Below, in pieces: positions 6,691 through 14,476 of a stretch of DNA of 36,122 nt. The stretch's first letter is position 1; every line of letters begins with the position of its first letter. The stretch comes from Streptomyces tendae (lineage in GTDB: Bacteria; Actinomycetota; Actinomycetes; Streptomycetales; Streptomycetaceae): NCBI RefSeq assembly GCF_014650435.1, contig NZ_BMUY01000027.1, positions 1 to 36,122 on the forward strand, written 5' to 3'. The position numbers were made by a program, and so were the translations under genes. A model generated the notes under the pieces. The model saw nothing but the letters and a program-made list of their open reading frames with translations, had not been told where the DNA came from and searched no databases.

Positions 6691-7986
6691 ATGCTCGCCG
6701 TCCTCGGCTTCGCCACTCTGGGCAGCTTCATGCTGCTCGTGATGCGGAAACACCTCTCCGCGTTCACCGCCATCATGCTCACCCCGATCGCCGCCGCCCT
6801 CGTCGCGGGCAAGGGCGCCAAGCTCGGCGACATGATCATTAACGGCCTGGACACCGTCGCGCCCACCGCGGCGCTGCTGCTGTTCGCCGTCCTCTACTTC
6901 GGCCTGATGATGGAGTGCAAGCTCTTCGAGCCGATCGTCCAGGTCATCGTCCGCGCCTCCAAGGGCGACCCGGTCCGGATCGTGGTCGGCACCGCCGTAC
7001 TCTCCCTCCTGGTCGCCCTGGACGGTGACGGCACCACCAGCTACATGATCGTGTGCTCGGCGTTCCTGCCCATCTACCGCCGCCTCGGCATCAACCCCCT
7101 GATCCTCGCGACCCTGGCGGCCATGGCGCTGGGCACCATCTCCGGCACCACCCCCTGGGGCGGCGCGGCCACCCGCGGCATCAGCGTCCTGCACCTGAGC
7201 GCCACCGAGTACTTCGTCCACATGATCGGCCCCATGGCCCTCACCAGCCTGGCCATCATCGCCGTCGCCTACTGGCTCGGCCTGCGCGAACGCAGCAAGC
7301 TCGACGGTGAGAAGCTCGCCGCCTACAAGCTGGAGATCGCCTCCGGTGAGGCGTTCGAGCCGGTCAAGGCCGACTGGCGCATGTGGTTCAACGCCGCCCT
7401 CACCCTGCTGCTCATGGTGCTGCTCATCGCCGAGGTCGCCGACCTCCTGGTGCTCTTCATGGTCGCCTTCGTCATCGCACTGCTCGTCAACATCCGCTCC
7501 ATCGGCGACCAGCAGGACCTCATCAAGCGCCAGGCCGCGAACGCGGTCCCGGTGATGATCCTCGTCCTGGCCGCCGGCGTCTTCACCGGCATCATGACCG
7601 ACTCCGGCATGATCAAGGCCATGGCCGACGCGGCCCTCTCGATCGTCCCCGGGGGCTGGGGCAACGTCATCCCCTTGTTCACAGCGATCCTCGCCCTGCC
7701 GCTCGGCTTCTTCATGTCCAACGACGGCTACTGGTTCGGGGTCGTCCCCGTCCTCGCCGAGTCCGCCGCCCACTACGGCATCCCCGCCAACGAGATCGCC
7801 CGCGCCGGCGCCATCGGCCAGATCCTCCACATGATGGGCCCCACCAGCGCGCCCCTGTGGGTCCTCCTCGGCCTGATCAAGGCCGAACTCGGCGACTTCC
7901 AGAAGCACGCCCTGCGCTGGGGCATCCTCGTCTCCGTCGCCTACATCGCCTTCGCCGTCCTCACCGGAGCCATCAGCGTCACCTGA
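6691..7986 (+). CDS. CitMHS-family carboxylate (citrate/sugar-acid) transporter
   Basis: The protein has 431 residues from ATG 6691, preceded by AAGGAG at optimal distance; an open frame further upstream lacks such a site. It is strongly hydrophobic with about 11-12 membrane helices, beginning MLAVLGFATLGSFMLLV. Motifs characteristic of CitMHS/DASS-like ion-transporter superfamily members are SLLVALDGDGTTSYMI, GTISGTTPWGGAATRG and LPLGFFMSNDGYWFGVVP. Family members import citrate with Mg2+ or related carboxylates using protons. Divergent from gntR and next to a C4 sugar-acid pathway, it most likely imports the operon's substrate, which is an inference. No convincing terminator follows. Confidence 0.87.
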   Translation: MLAVLGFATLGSFMLLVMRKHLSAFTAIMLTPIAAALVAGKGAKLGDMIINGLDTVAPTAALLLFAVLYFGLMMECKLFEPIVQVIVRASKGDPVRIVVGTAVLSLLVALDGDGTTSYMIVCSAFLPIYRRLGINPLILATLAAMALGTISGTTPWGGAATRGISVLHLSATEYFVHMIGPMALTSLAIIAVAYWLGLRERSKLDGEKLAAYKLEIASGEAFEPVKADWRMWFNAALTLLLMVLLIAEVADLLVLFMVAFVIALLVNIRSIGDQQDLIKRQAANAVPVMILVLAAGVFTGIMTDSGMIKAMADAALSIVPGGWGNVIPLFTAILALPLGFFMSNDGYWFGVVPVLAESAAHYGIPANEIARAGAIGQILHMMGPTSAPLWVLLGLIKAELGDFQKHALRWGILVSVAYIAFAVLTGAISVT

Positions 7987-8084
7987 GCCCGCGCGGTACA
8001 CAGGAGGTCCTCCTCCCCTTCCTCATGCCCGGCGGGCCGTACGACTGACACAGGTCAGGGCATCGCCAACCCCCACCCCTGATC

Positions 8085-8225
8085 ATGTGCGCCGTGACGC
8101 TGCTGGACTGGCGCGACCGGCGTGACGGCGACGACGGAGTGCAGCAGGCCACCACTCCGATCACCGGCGCGGTCGACACCGTGCTCGACCCGCCACCCGC
8201 ACCCGCGAAACATCGGCACGACTGA
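8085..8225 (+). CDS. Small hypothetical ORF (46 aa), doubtful
   Basis: ATG 8085 to TGA 8225 encodes 46 residues (MCAVTLLDWRDRRDG...), with mostly G/C third positions as in real local genes. There is no convincing ribosome binding site and no resemblance I recognise. It lies in the 290-base gap between the transporter and the aldehyde dehydrogenase, which otherwise contains only an AGGAGG-T-CCTCCT inverted repeat near 8003. It could be a remnant of a lost gene. Confidence 0.2.
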   Translation: MCAVTLLDWRDRRDGDDGVQQATTPITGAVDTVLDPPPAPAKHRHD

Positions 8226-8276
8226 CTTCGCCGCCGAGATCTGCCGCACGATCGAACACACCGGAGGAGCCTTCTG

Positions 8277-9656
8277 ATGATCGTTTCCACCAACCCGACC
8301 ACAGACGTCGAGCTCGCCCGCTTCACCCCACAGTCATCTCAGGAGGTCGACGGCATCCTCGACAAGGTGGCCGACGCCCAGGCCGCCTGGCGCCGACGGG
8401 ACATCAGCGACCGCACCCCCCTGCTGCGGGAGGTGGCACGCGTCCTGCGCGAGGGCCGGGACACCTACGCGGCGCTGATCACCGCGGAGATGGGCAAGCC
8501 GATCACGGAAGCGCGCGCGGAGATCGAGAAGTGCGCGATGACCTGCGAGTACTACGCCGAGCACGCCCCGGCCCAGCTCGCTGACCGACCGGTGGCCTCC
8601 AACGCCGCCGAGAGCGCCGTCGTCTACGACCCACTGGGCGTGGTCCTCGCCGTGATGCCGTGGAACTATCCCTTCTGGCAGTTCTTCCGGTTCGCCGCTC
8701 CGGCTCTGGCAGCGGGCAACGGCACTCTGCTCAAGCACGCCAACAACGTGCCGCAGTGTGCCCTCGCCGTCGAGGAGATCGTCCGCAAGGCCGGTGCCTC
8801 CGCGGACTTGTGCCGGACGCTTCTGATCGAGGTCGACCAGGTCGCCGGCCTCATCTCCGACCCGCGTGTGGCGGCGGTCACCCTCACCGGTTCAACCGAG
8901 GTCGGTGCGATCGTCGCCTCCCAGGCCGCGGCCGTGCTGAAGAAGCAGGTCCTCGAACTCGGCGGCTCCGACCCGTTCATCGTCCTTGCCGACGCCGACA
9001 TCGAGCAGGCCGCCGCCACCGCAGTCAAGGCCCGCTGTGCCAACGTCGGCCAGTCCTGTGTCAACGCCAAGCGGTTCATCGTCGAGGCAGCCGTGGCCGA
9101 CAGGTTCGCGGCGGCATTCGCCTCCGCCGCAGCGGCCCTCAAGGTGGGTGACCCGACCGATCCGGACACCGCGATCGGCCCCATGGCGCGCGCCCACCTT
9201 CGCGACACCCTGCACGACCAGGTGCGGCGCACCGTCGACGCCGGTGCTGTCCTCGTCCTTGGCGGGAAGGTCCCCGACGGCCCGGGATGCTACTACCCGC
9301 CCACCGTCCTGGACCACGTCCGGCCCGGCATGGCTGCCTTCGACGAGGAAACCTTCGGCCCCGTCGCCGCCATCACGCGCGTCGCATCCGCCGACGAGGC
9401 CGGAACCCTGGCCAACCAGACCGAATACGGTCTCGGCGCCGCCCTGTGGACGAGCGACCTGGGCCGGGCCCGGCGACTCGCCCGGGTTCTCGACGCCGGG
9501 GCCGTCTTCATCAACGGCATGGTCGTCTCCGACCCGCGTCTGCCCTTCGGCGGCATCAAGAGGTCCGGCTACGGCCGTGAACTGGGCGCCGAGGGCATCC
9601 GCGAATTCGTCAACACCAAGACGGTCTGGATAGGCCCGGCCGCACCGACAGCCTGA
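8277..9656 (+). CDS. NAD(P)-dependent aldehyde dehydrogenase, succinate-semialdehyde dehydrogenase type
   Basis: The protein has 459 residues, the length of the shorter GabD/GabD2-like group. Catalytic and cofactor elements are intact: Asn130 in VMPWNYPFWQ, TLTGSTEVG (Rossmann loop), general base Glu227 in LELGGSDPF, and nucleophile Cys261 in NVGQSCVNAKRF. The C-terminus carries LPFGGIKRSGYGRELG. It oxidises a semialdehyde or similar small aldehyde to the acid. Start ATG 8277 has GGAGGAG upstream. It heads a three-gene plus-strand group with a cupin and an ABM protein (gaps of about 32-38 bases). A link to the adjacent tetronate pathway, for example clearing a tartronate- or succinate-type semialdehyde, is possible but unproven. 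Confidence 0.88.
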   Translation: MIVSTNPTTDVELARFTPQSSQEVDGILDKVADAQAAWRRRDISDRTPLLREVARVLREGRDTYAALITAEMGKPITEARAEIEKCAMTCEYYAEHAPAQLADRPVASNAAESAVVYDPLGVVLAVMPWNYPFWQFFRFAAPALAAGNGTLLKHANNVPQCALAVEEIVRKAGASADLCRTLLIEVDQVAGLISDPRVAAVTLTGSTEVGAIVASQAAAVLKKQVLELGGSDPFIVLADADIEQAAATAVKARCANVGQSCVNAKRFIVEAAVADRFAAAFASAAAALKVGDPTDPDTAIGPMARAHLRDTLHDQVRRTVDAGAVLVLGGKVPDGPGCYYPPTVLDHVRPGMAAFDEETFGPVAAITRVASADEAGTLANQTEYGLGAALWTSDLGRARRLARVLDAGAVFINGMVVSDPRLPFGGIKRSGYGRELGAEGIREFVNTKTVWIGPAAPTA

Positions 9657-9688
9657 ACGCCCTTTCTCGTATCCACATGGAGAACATG

Positions 9689-10141
9689 GTGAACTGCCCT
9701 CCCGACGAGCCCTGCTTCGCCGCCTTCCCTCCCGCCGTGCTGCGGCCCGCCGAGCTGACCTCCTTCAGCCGTGGCGGCGGTGCCCGCACCATCCCGTTGG
9801 TCACCCGAGCCGTCGGCGCCGAGGTCTACCTCACCGGCCAGACCCTCTTCGAAGGTGGTGCCGGCATAGCCCTGCACACCCACAACTGCCCGGAGAGTGT
9901 GACCATCCTGGAAGGCGACGCCATCGTGGAGATCGATGGGGGCGAACACCATGTGACCCGCTTCGACACCACTTACGTCGCCGCCGGGACCCCTCACCGT
10001 TTCCGCAACGCCTCGGCCACCGAGCCCCTGCGGATCCTGTGGATCTACGCATCCGTCGACGCCACCCGCACCCTCGTCGAAACGGGTGTCACCGTGCGGG
10101 TCGACGCCGAGCACAACAAAGCCGCCGGAAGCCGCGGCTGA
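9689..10141 (+). CDS. Small cupin-domain protein
   Basis: About 150 residues form a single-domain cupin. The start is uncertain: ATG 9677 has no ribosome site, ATG 9686 is only 3 bases after GGAG, and GTG 9689 lies 6 bases after GGAG (9679-9682), so I prefer it. The first cupin motif is visible as IALHTHNCPESVTILEGDAIVEI (two His, a Glu) and the second as GTPHRFRNAS (His). Such proteins bind a metal and act as small oxygenases, isomerases or sensors. It sits between a semialdehyde dehydrogenase and an ABM-fold protein, consistent with a small oxidative or detoxifying operon. The substrate is unknown. Confidence 0.75.
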   Translation: MNCPPDEPCFAAFPPAVLRPAELTSFSRGGGARTIPLVTRAVGAEVYLTGQTLFEGGAGIALHTHNCPESVTILEGDAIVEIDGGEHHVTRFDTTYVAAGTPHRFRNASATEPLRILWIYASVDATRTLVETGVTVRVDAEHNKAAGSRG

Positions 10142-10179
10142 CACCACGACGACCCGAGAAAGCTGGAAGGAATCACATC

Positions 10180-10476
10180 GTGATCACCGAGATCGCCCAG
10201 ATCGAGATCCACCCGGGCCAGGAGAAGGAGTTCGAGGCTGCCGTTGCCAAGGCCCTGCCGTTCTTCCTCGCGGCCGACGGCTGCGACGGAGTCGACCTTC
10301 TTCGCAGCGTCGAACACCCCTCACGCTACCGGCTGACGGTCCGGTGGGAGACGGTCGAGCACCACACCGTCACCTTCCGCGCCTCCGAAGGCTTCGCCCA
10401 CTGGCGGGCCCTCGCGGGACCCCACTTCGCGACTGCGCCACAGGTCGAACACGTGCACTCCGTCCTCGCGCCATGA
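10180..10476 (+). CDS. ABM-fold (antibiotic biosynthesis monooxygenase-like) small protein
   Basis: The protein has 98 residues from GTG 10180, which has GGAAGG 9 bases upstream. The ferredoxin-like ABM fold is recognisable from IAQIEIHPGQEKEFEAAV, a central GVDLLRSVEHPSRYRLTVRWE, and FRASEGFAHWRALAGPHF before the last strand. The family contains cofactor-free monooxygenases and stress proteins. It is the third gene of the dehydrogenase-cupin-ABM group. Its stop overlaps an ATG (ATGA at 10473) that opens a short frame resembling a TusA fragment, so the original downstream gene has probably been lost or replaced by a rearrangement. Confidence 0.78.
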   Translation: MITEIAQIEIHPGQEKEFEAAVAKALPFFLAADGCDGVDLLRSVEHPSRYRLTVRWETVEHHTVTFRASEGFAHWRALAGPHFATAPQVEHVHSVLAP

Positions 10477-10604
10477 GAGGCGCGCCGCCGGGCACTGTCG
10501 TCCACGTCGTCGCCACCGACCCGGCGGCACCGCTCGACCTGCCCGCCCGGACCCACCCTGGCACCCGCTTCGGCGGCGGCAGGAGCAGCCCCCGGAACCG
10601 GTGA
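10473..10604 (+). pseudogene. Truncated TusA-like sulfurtransferase fragment
   Basis: A 43-residue frame contains GTVVHVVATDPAAPLDLPA, which resembles the C-terminal half of actinobacterial TusA-family sulfurtransferases, where a similar ATDPAAPLDLPAWCH is followed by TGH and YLG. Here the text changes to RTHPGTRF after DLPA and stops soon after. The N-terminal half with the catalytic Cys region is missing. The ATG overlaps the ABM stop, probably by chance. I read this as a remnant left by recombination; the family match is from memory and moderate. Confidence 0.45.
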
Positions 10605-10611
10605 CGATCAC

Positions 10612-10971
10612 CGCGGGAGCGGTGCAGACGGCGCTGATCTCGGTCCAGCCCGGAGGACGCAGGCGTTCCCCGGCCATCGCCACCAGGGTGCCGTCGACCC
10701 GGACACCCAGGTAGGTGCCGAGTTCATGGGTACGGGGCCAGAACGGCCCCGGCTCGGTCCGCGCGGCGAGATCCAGCATCTCGGGCACGCTGTCCGAACA
10801 TATCGGCGAAGGCGCCGGGACCGAGTAGGCCGGCCAGGTCGGCCCAGTCCTCCGGGTCCGGGTCGACGGACACGGAGGAGAAGGTCGCCAACGTCGGGCG
10901 AGATGCGCGTGCCGACCGCCGAGCGACTGACCTACCGGGTCGTCGAGTGCGGGGTCGTCGTCGTTCGTCAT
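10612..10971 (-). pseudogene. Frameshifted and truncated GNAT N-acetyltransferase
   Basis: Recognisable GNAT pieces occur in order but in different minus-strand frames. The ATG at 10971 starts MTNDDDPALDDPVGQSL and HAHLARR. A second frame then reads ATFSSVSVDPDPEDWADL. The first frame resumes with PEMLDLAARTEPGPF, RTHELGTYLGVRVDG and GERLRPPGWTEISAVCT. The acetyl-CoA loop expected next (RGQGLA-like) and the whole C-terminus are absent, replaced by unrelated sequence at about 10612. Segments between the pieces are also missing. At least two frameshifts plus deletions make it non-functional. Intact relatives are common Streptomyces acetyltransferases of about 230 residues. Confidence 0.6.
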
Positions 10972-11318
10972 CGTGCCGTCTTCTTTCCTGGTGAGCGCGG
11001 TGGCCGAATGGTGGGCGCGGTGGACGAAAAGGGACCGTCGGTCAGCGTTCCGGACGCGGTGTCTTCGACGCCCCGAGAGGGCCGAACGGGCCGTGTCGTT
11101 GGCAGTAACGTCAGGGTCGTGGCCCGATGGGTGAGCCGCACCCAGGTCCGAGCATTCCCCAGTCTCACATCCGAGGCCGGGGCTGTTGCCCACGGGTCAT
11201 CCTCGAACCGGCGGGCAAGGGATCCTGACCTGCGGGTTCGGGGGGTGGGGGGCGTTCGACGCGTCCAGGTCGGTACGGGGCTCGGCCTCCTGCCGGGCGG
11301 GGGCCGTGACGACACCGG
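10972..11318. other. Gene-free stretch between the GNAT remnant and the biosynthetic cluster
   Basis: About 350 bases contain no open frame with support, no clear hairpin terminator for the kinase gene that ends at 11319, and no mobile-element end that I can see. It may include the dead promoter of the acetyltransferase remnant. Together with the two remnants it marks the left boundary of the biosynthetic cluster. Confidence 0.5.
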
Positions 11319-12113
11319 CTACGTGGGCAAGGCCGCGACGGCGCCGCGTACCTCGGCGGCCACCTCGTCCACGGAGAGCCCCGAGCAGGGCAGTCGGCGT
11401 ACCGTCAGGTGGGGGCGGGTGCGGGAGAGGTGCTCCAGCACGGTGTCGTAGCGCTCGCGGGTCGCCGCGAGGAACGCCTCGGTCTCGTGGAGTTCACCAC
11501 CGCGGGGGCGTTCCCCGGTGCGGCGAAGGGCTTCGGAGACGGGCAGGTCGAGGAGGAGGACGCCGTCCGGGAGGCTGACGCCGAAGTGGCGGGCGAGGGT
11601 CTCGGACAGGGTGTCCGGGGGAAGGGTGCCCCAGCGCAGCACCTCCGTGCCGGCCGCCCAGGCGTCCGTGTCCCCGGTGCGGGTCCGCAGCCAGTCGCGC
11701 ACCGCCCGTGCGGCGCTCGGGTCCTGCTTGCGCCACCAGGCGTCCACGTCGGTGCCGGGCGCGTCCTCGTGCCGGGCGCGGGCGAACAGGGGCAGGTAGA
11801 CCAGGGGGTCGACGAGCGGGTGCCGGTCGGCGAGGACGGTCCGGCCGCCGGCCGCCGCGTGCTCCTCCGCCGGACCGAACAGACACAGCTGGAGGTACAG
11901 GACGCAGACCTTGAGCTGGACGTGGCCCACCTCGTCCGCCGCCACGGAGGCGCCGGCCAGCGCCTCGGACAGCCCGGCACCCGGATTGTCCGGGTTCTCA
12001 TACCCGCGCACGGCGTGCACGACCCCGACGCCGTCGCGTTCGCGGAGGCGGCGGAGCACAGTCGTCTTCCCGGTTCCGTCGATGCCGACGAGGGCGACGC
12101 GCATCTCACCCAC
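11319..12113 (-). CDS. Thymidylate-kinase-like P-loop kinase, last gene of the five-gene operon
   Basis: The protein has 264 residues if started at GTG 12113; ATG 12104 (MRVALVG), just after the upstream stop, is an equally good choice. It begins with a Walker A loop, VGIDGTGKTTVL, and has a DR(H/Y) motif (LADRHPLVDPLVY) and a lid-like segment with LRRTGERPRGG and FLAATRERYDTVL, the layout of thymidylate kinase and other NMP-kinase-fold enzymes. It is longer and more divergent than Tmk, so the acceptor need not be a nucleotide. The gene overlaps or abuts the HMGR-phosphotransferase fusion, so the two are translationally coupled. I infer that it phosphorylates a phosphorylated intermediate made by the neighbour, as animal phosphomevalonate kinase (same fold) does. 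The substrate is unproven. Confidence 0.75.
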   Translation of the reverse strand: MGEMRVALVGIDGTGKTTVLRRLRERDGVGVVHAVRGYENPDNPGAGLSEALAGASVAADEVGHVQLKVCVLYLQLCLFGPAEEHAAAGGRTVLADRHPLVDPLVYLPLFARARHEDAPGTDVDAWWRKQDPSAARAVRDWLRTRTGDTDAWAAGTEVLRWGTLPPDTLSETLARHFGVSLPDGVLLLDLPVSEALRRTGERPRGGELHETEAFLAATRERYDTVLEHLSRTRPHLTVRRLPCSGLSVDEVAAEVRGAVAALPT

Positions 12114-14445
12114 CGTCCCGGGTCTCTTCGATGTCCCACAGCCGGAACGCGGTCGCCACGACCTGAGGCAGGAACGCGAACTCGCGCTGGGTGCTCCCGG
12201 CCGCGTAGAGCGCGAGCCGGGTCATCAGGAACTCCCGCAGCGCCAGCCGGTGTCCACGCCTCCAGTCGGAGTCCGCGACGAGCCGTGCCGCCCGGGGCGA
12301 CACCGAGGCCACCGCCCGCGCGTGCACGTCGAGGAAGCGGTCCACCTCGGCCGCCGTGACGTGCGGGCCGGCGGTGAACGCCAGCAGTTCGACGGCGTCC
12401 CGCTGAGGCGGTCCGACGGTGGCGAGTTCCCAGTCGTACGCCACGATCCTCCCCTCCCGTACCGCGAGGTTGCGCGGGTTGAAGTCGTTGTGGACCAGGG
12501 TGCGGGGCATCGCGTGCAGTTCCTGTGTCCAGCGCTCGGCGTCCTCGACCACGCCGAGCAGGACGTCCCGGCGGTGGGCGCCGAGCAGTTCGGGAAGCTC
12601 GGCCGCGGCATGGCGCACGAGCGCTGCCCACAACTCCCGTGCCTTCGCCAGTTGCGCGGGATCGGGCACGTGGTGCAGCCAGCCCTCGGCCAGGACCTCC
12701 TGGTCGCGGCCGAGCCAGTGCCCGTGGACGGCGCCGACGGCACGCAGCGCCTGGTCGGTCCGGGCGGCGTTCCACGGCCCACCGTCATCGGGCAGCCGTT
12801 CCATGAGGATGACGTACGCCTCGCGCTCCTCGTCCTCCAGGAGCCCGTAGCAGCGCGGCAGCAAGTCCTTGAGGACGGGCTCCCCGCGCCGGTACACCGC
12901 CAGTTCACGGCGGTGGGCGTCGGTGAACACGGTGTCGGCGCCCCAGCGTTGCCAGGCCGCGTCCAGCTCCGGCCCGCACACCGAGAACAGCTTCGCCACG
13001 CCGCCGACGATCTCGTCCCCGCGCGACTTGACCTTGGCCACCAGCTCGGCGCCGGTGGACCCGTCGGCCGCGTTCCAGCCGACGCTCAGCGGGTACAGGC
13101 CGGTCAGCTTGCGCCGCTCGGCCAGTGCGCCCAGCTCACTGGTGATGCCGTCACCCCGGAGCCCGGGTCCCTGGGTCACGCCGGTGATGTGCAGTCGGGG
13201 GTCGCCGGTGCCCTGGGCGAGCAGGGGTTGCAACAGGGCGGCGTCCAGGTCGCCCGGCTGGAGCCAGTCGACGCGCCGGGCCCGGCCGAGGCGCTGGTGC
13301 GCGGCCGCGAACTGGCCGCTGACCACCGCCGCCATGGTGGACACGTCCAGGGCGAGGGCGAACCCGGCCACGATCTCCGCGAACCGACGCGCTCCACCCG
13401 TGCCCGCGCAACCCAGCAGGGTGAGCAGGTCGCGCTGGTGCGGTAGCGCGGTGCCGCCGCCCACGGTGCCCACCACCAGGTTGGGCAGCAGCAGGGTGGC
13501 GACGAGATCGTCACCGTCCGTCTCCATCGAGAAGATCGACGCGCCCGACTCGTGGACGCAGGCCGCGTCCTGGCCCGTGGCGAGGAACAGGGCCGCGACG
13601 ATGTTCGCCGCGTTCACGCCGTAGCCGACCATCCCGGCCTGCTGTGCCCCGAGGACCGTCGCCACATGGCCCTTGACCATGGCCTCCGGCGTGGTCTTCA
13701 GGACGCCGGTCACCGCGTCGCGGCGCACCCGGCACTCCGCCGTCACCCGGGTTCCGCGCCCGGCGAGCAGGGACGTGACGGCCGTCTTCTTGTCGCCGCT
13801 CAGGTTGCCCTCCAGCAGCGAGTTCACCGGGCGCATGCCCGCGTCGTCGGCGACGGCCTCGGTCAGCCGGCGCAGGATCTGCCAGGTGGCCGCCGTCGTC
13901 ATGTTCTGGCCGGCCGCGTCGGCCGTCTCGAACACGCAGCGCAGATGCAGGTAGCGGCCGATCTGGTAGGGCTCGACGTCGATCAGCCGGGTGTGCCGGG
14001 ACACCATGCGGACCTGCTCCTCCAGCAGGCCGCGCCGCTCCCGCAGCCAGCCCGTGAACCGGTGCGCGGCGTTGAGGTCCTCGAACTCCAGGACGGGTGC
14101 CCGGGTCATACGCTGCGACAGCACCTTCGTCACCACGCCGCCGGACGCGGTCAGCGCCCGCGCGCCCCGGGACGCGGAGGCCACCAACGCGCCCTCCGTG
14201 GTGGCGAGCGGGGCCACGACACTGTCCCGGGCCGCGTCCCCGGCGAACAGCAGCGGTCCGGCGAGGCCCACCGGCACCTCCACGGAGCCGACGAAGTTCT
14301 CCACGTTGCCCACCAGGTTCCGGGCCGCGAGTGTGGTGCTCTCCAGCGAGGCGAGCGCGGTGCCGCCGCGCTCGCGCAGCCAGCGCAGCCGTTGCCTGCG
14401 GGCCTCCTCGGAGTACTGGCCCCGGCCCGGAATGACGTCGCTCAT
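12106..14445 (-). CDS. Fusion: class I HMG-CoA reductase-like domain + APH/choline-kinase-like phosphotransferase domain
   Basis: The protein has 779 residues. Residues about 35-395 match class I HMG-CoA reductase: VGNVENFVGSVEVPVGLAGP, ATTEGALVAS (Glu84), ADAAGQNM, EGNLSGDKKTA (Lys219), VLKTTPEAMVK, NAANIVAALFLATGQD (Asp293), VGTVGGGTALPHQ and SGQFAAAHQRLGR (His383). All four catalytic positions are kept. Residues about 440-775 match aminoglycoside/choline kinase-like enzymes: Lys471 in LVAKVKS, YVILMERL, the Brenner motif LVHNDFNPRN (Asp654, Asn659) and metal Asp671 in YDWELA. Ordinary bacterial HMGRs are single-domain. The gene lies between a GH3 ligase and a TMPK-like kinase, with no other mevalonate-pathway genes nearby. 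I infer reduction of an acyl thioester to an alcohol followed by phosphorylation of that alcohol. ATG 14445 has GAGGGACC upstream. Confidence 0.9.
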   Translation of the reverse strand: MSDVIPGRGQYSEEARRQRLRWLRERGGTALASLESTTLAARNLVGNVENFVGSVEVPVGLAGPLLFAGDAARDSVVAPLATTEGALVASASRGARALTASGGVVTKVLSQRMTRAPVLEFEDLNAAHRFTGWLRERRGLLEEQVRMVSRHTRLIDVEPYQIGRYLHLRCVFETADAAGQNMTTAATWQILRRLTEAVADDAGMRPVNSLLEGNLSGDKKTAVTSLLAGRGTRVTAECRVRRDAVTGVLKTTPEAMVKGHVATVLGAQQAGMVGYGVNAANIVAALFLATGQDAACVHESGASIFSMETDGDDLVATLLLPNLVVGTVGGGTALPHQRDLLTLLGCAGTGGARRFAEIVAGFALALDVSTMAAVVSGQFAAAHQRLGRARRVDWLQPGDLDAALLQPLLAQGTGDPRLHITGVTQGPGLRGDGITSELGALAERRKLTGLYPLSVGWNAADGSTGAELVAKVKSRGDEIVGGVAKLFSVCGPELDAAWQRWGADTVFTDAHRRELAVYRRGEPVLKDLLPRCYGLLEDEEREAYVILMERLPDDGGPWNAARTDQALRAVGAVHGHWLGRDQEVLAEGWLHHVPDPAQLAKARELWAALVRHAAAELPELLGAHRRDVLLGVVEDAERWTQELHAMPRTLVHNDFNPRNLAVREGRIVAYDWELATVGPPQRDAVELLAFTAGPHVTAAEVDRFLDVHARAVASVSPRAARLVADSDWRRGHRLALREFLMTRLALYAAGSTQREFAFLPQVVATAFRLWDIEETRDGG

Positions 14446-14476
14446 AGGTCCCTCGTCTCGTGGGTCGGCGTCCGCA

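Noticed and set aside
6487..8001. Minus-strand open frame of about 500 codons
   Set aside because: It is antisense to the CitMHS transporter and contains only repetitive Gly/Asp/Glu/His shadow sequence.
8003..8015. AGGAGG-T-CCTCCT inverted repeat after the transporter, considered as terminator
   Set aside because: There is no loop large enough to fold and no T-run; it is probably a chance or ribosome-site-like sequence.
12106..14445. Possibility that the HMGR and kinase halves are two genes
   Set aside because: The frame is continuous with coding-like codon use through the linker (residues about 395-440), and no internal start with a ribosome site stands out.
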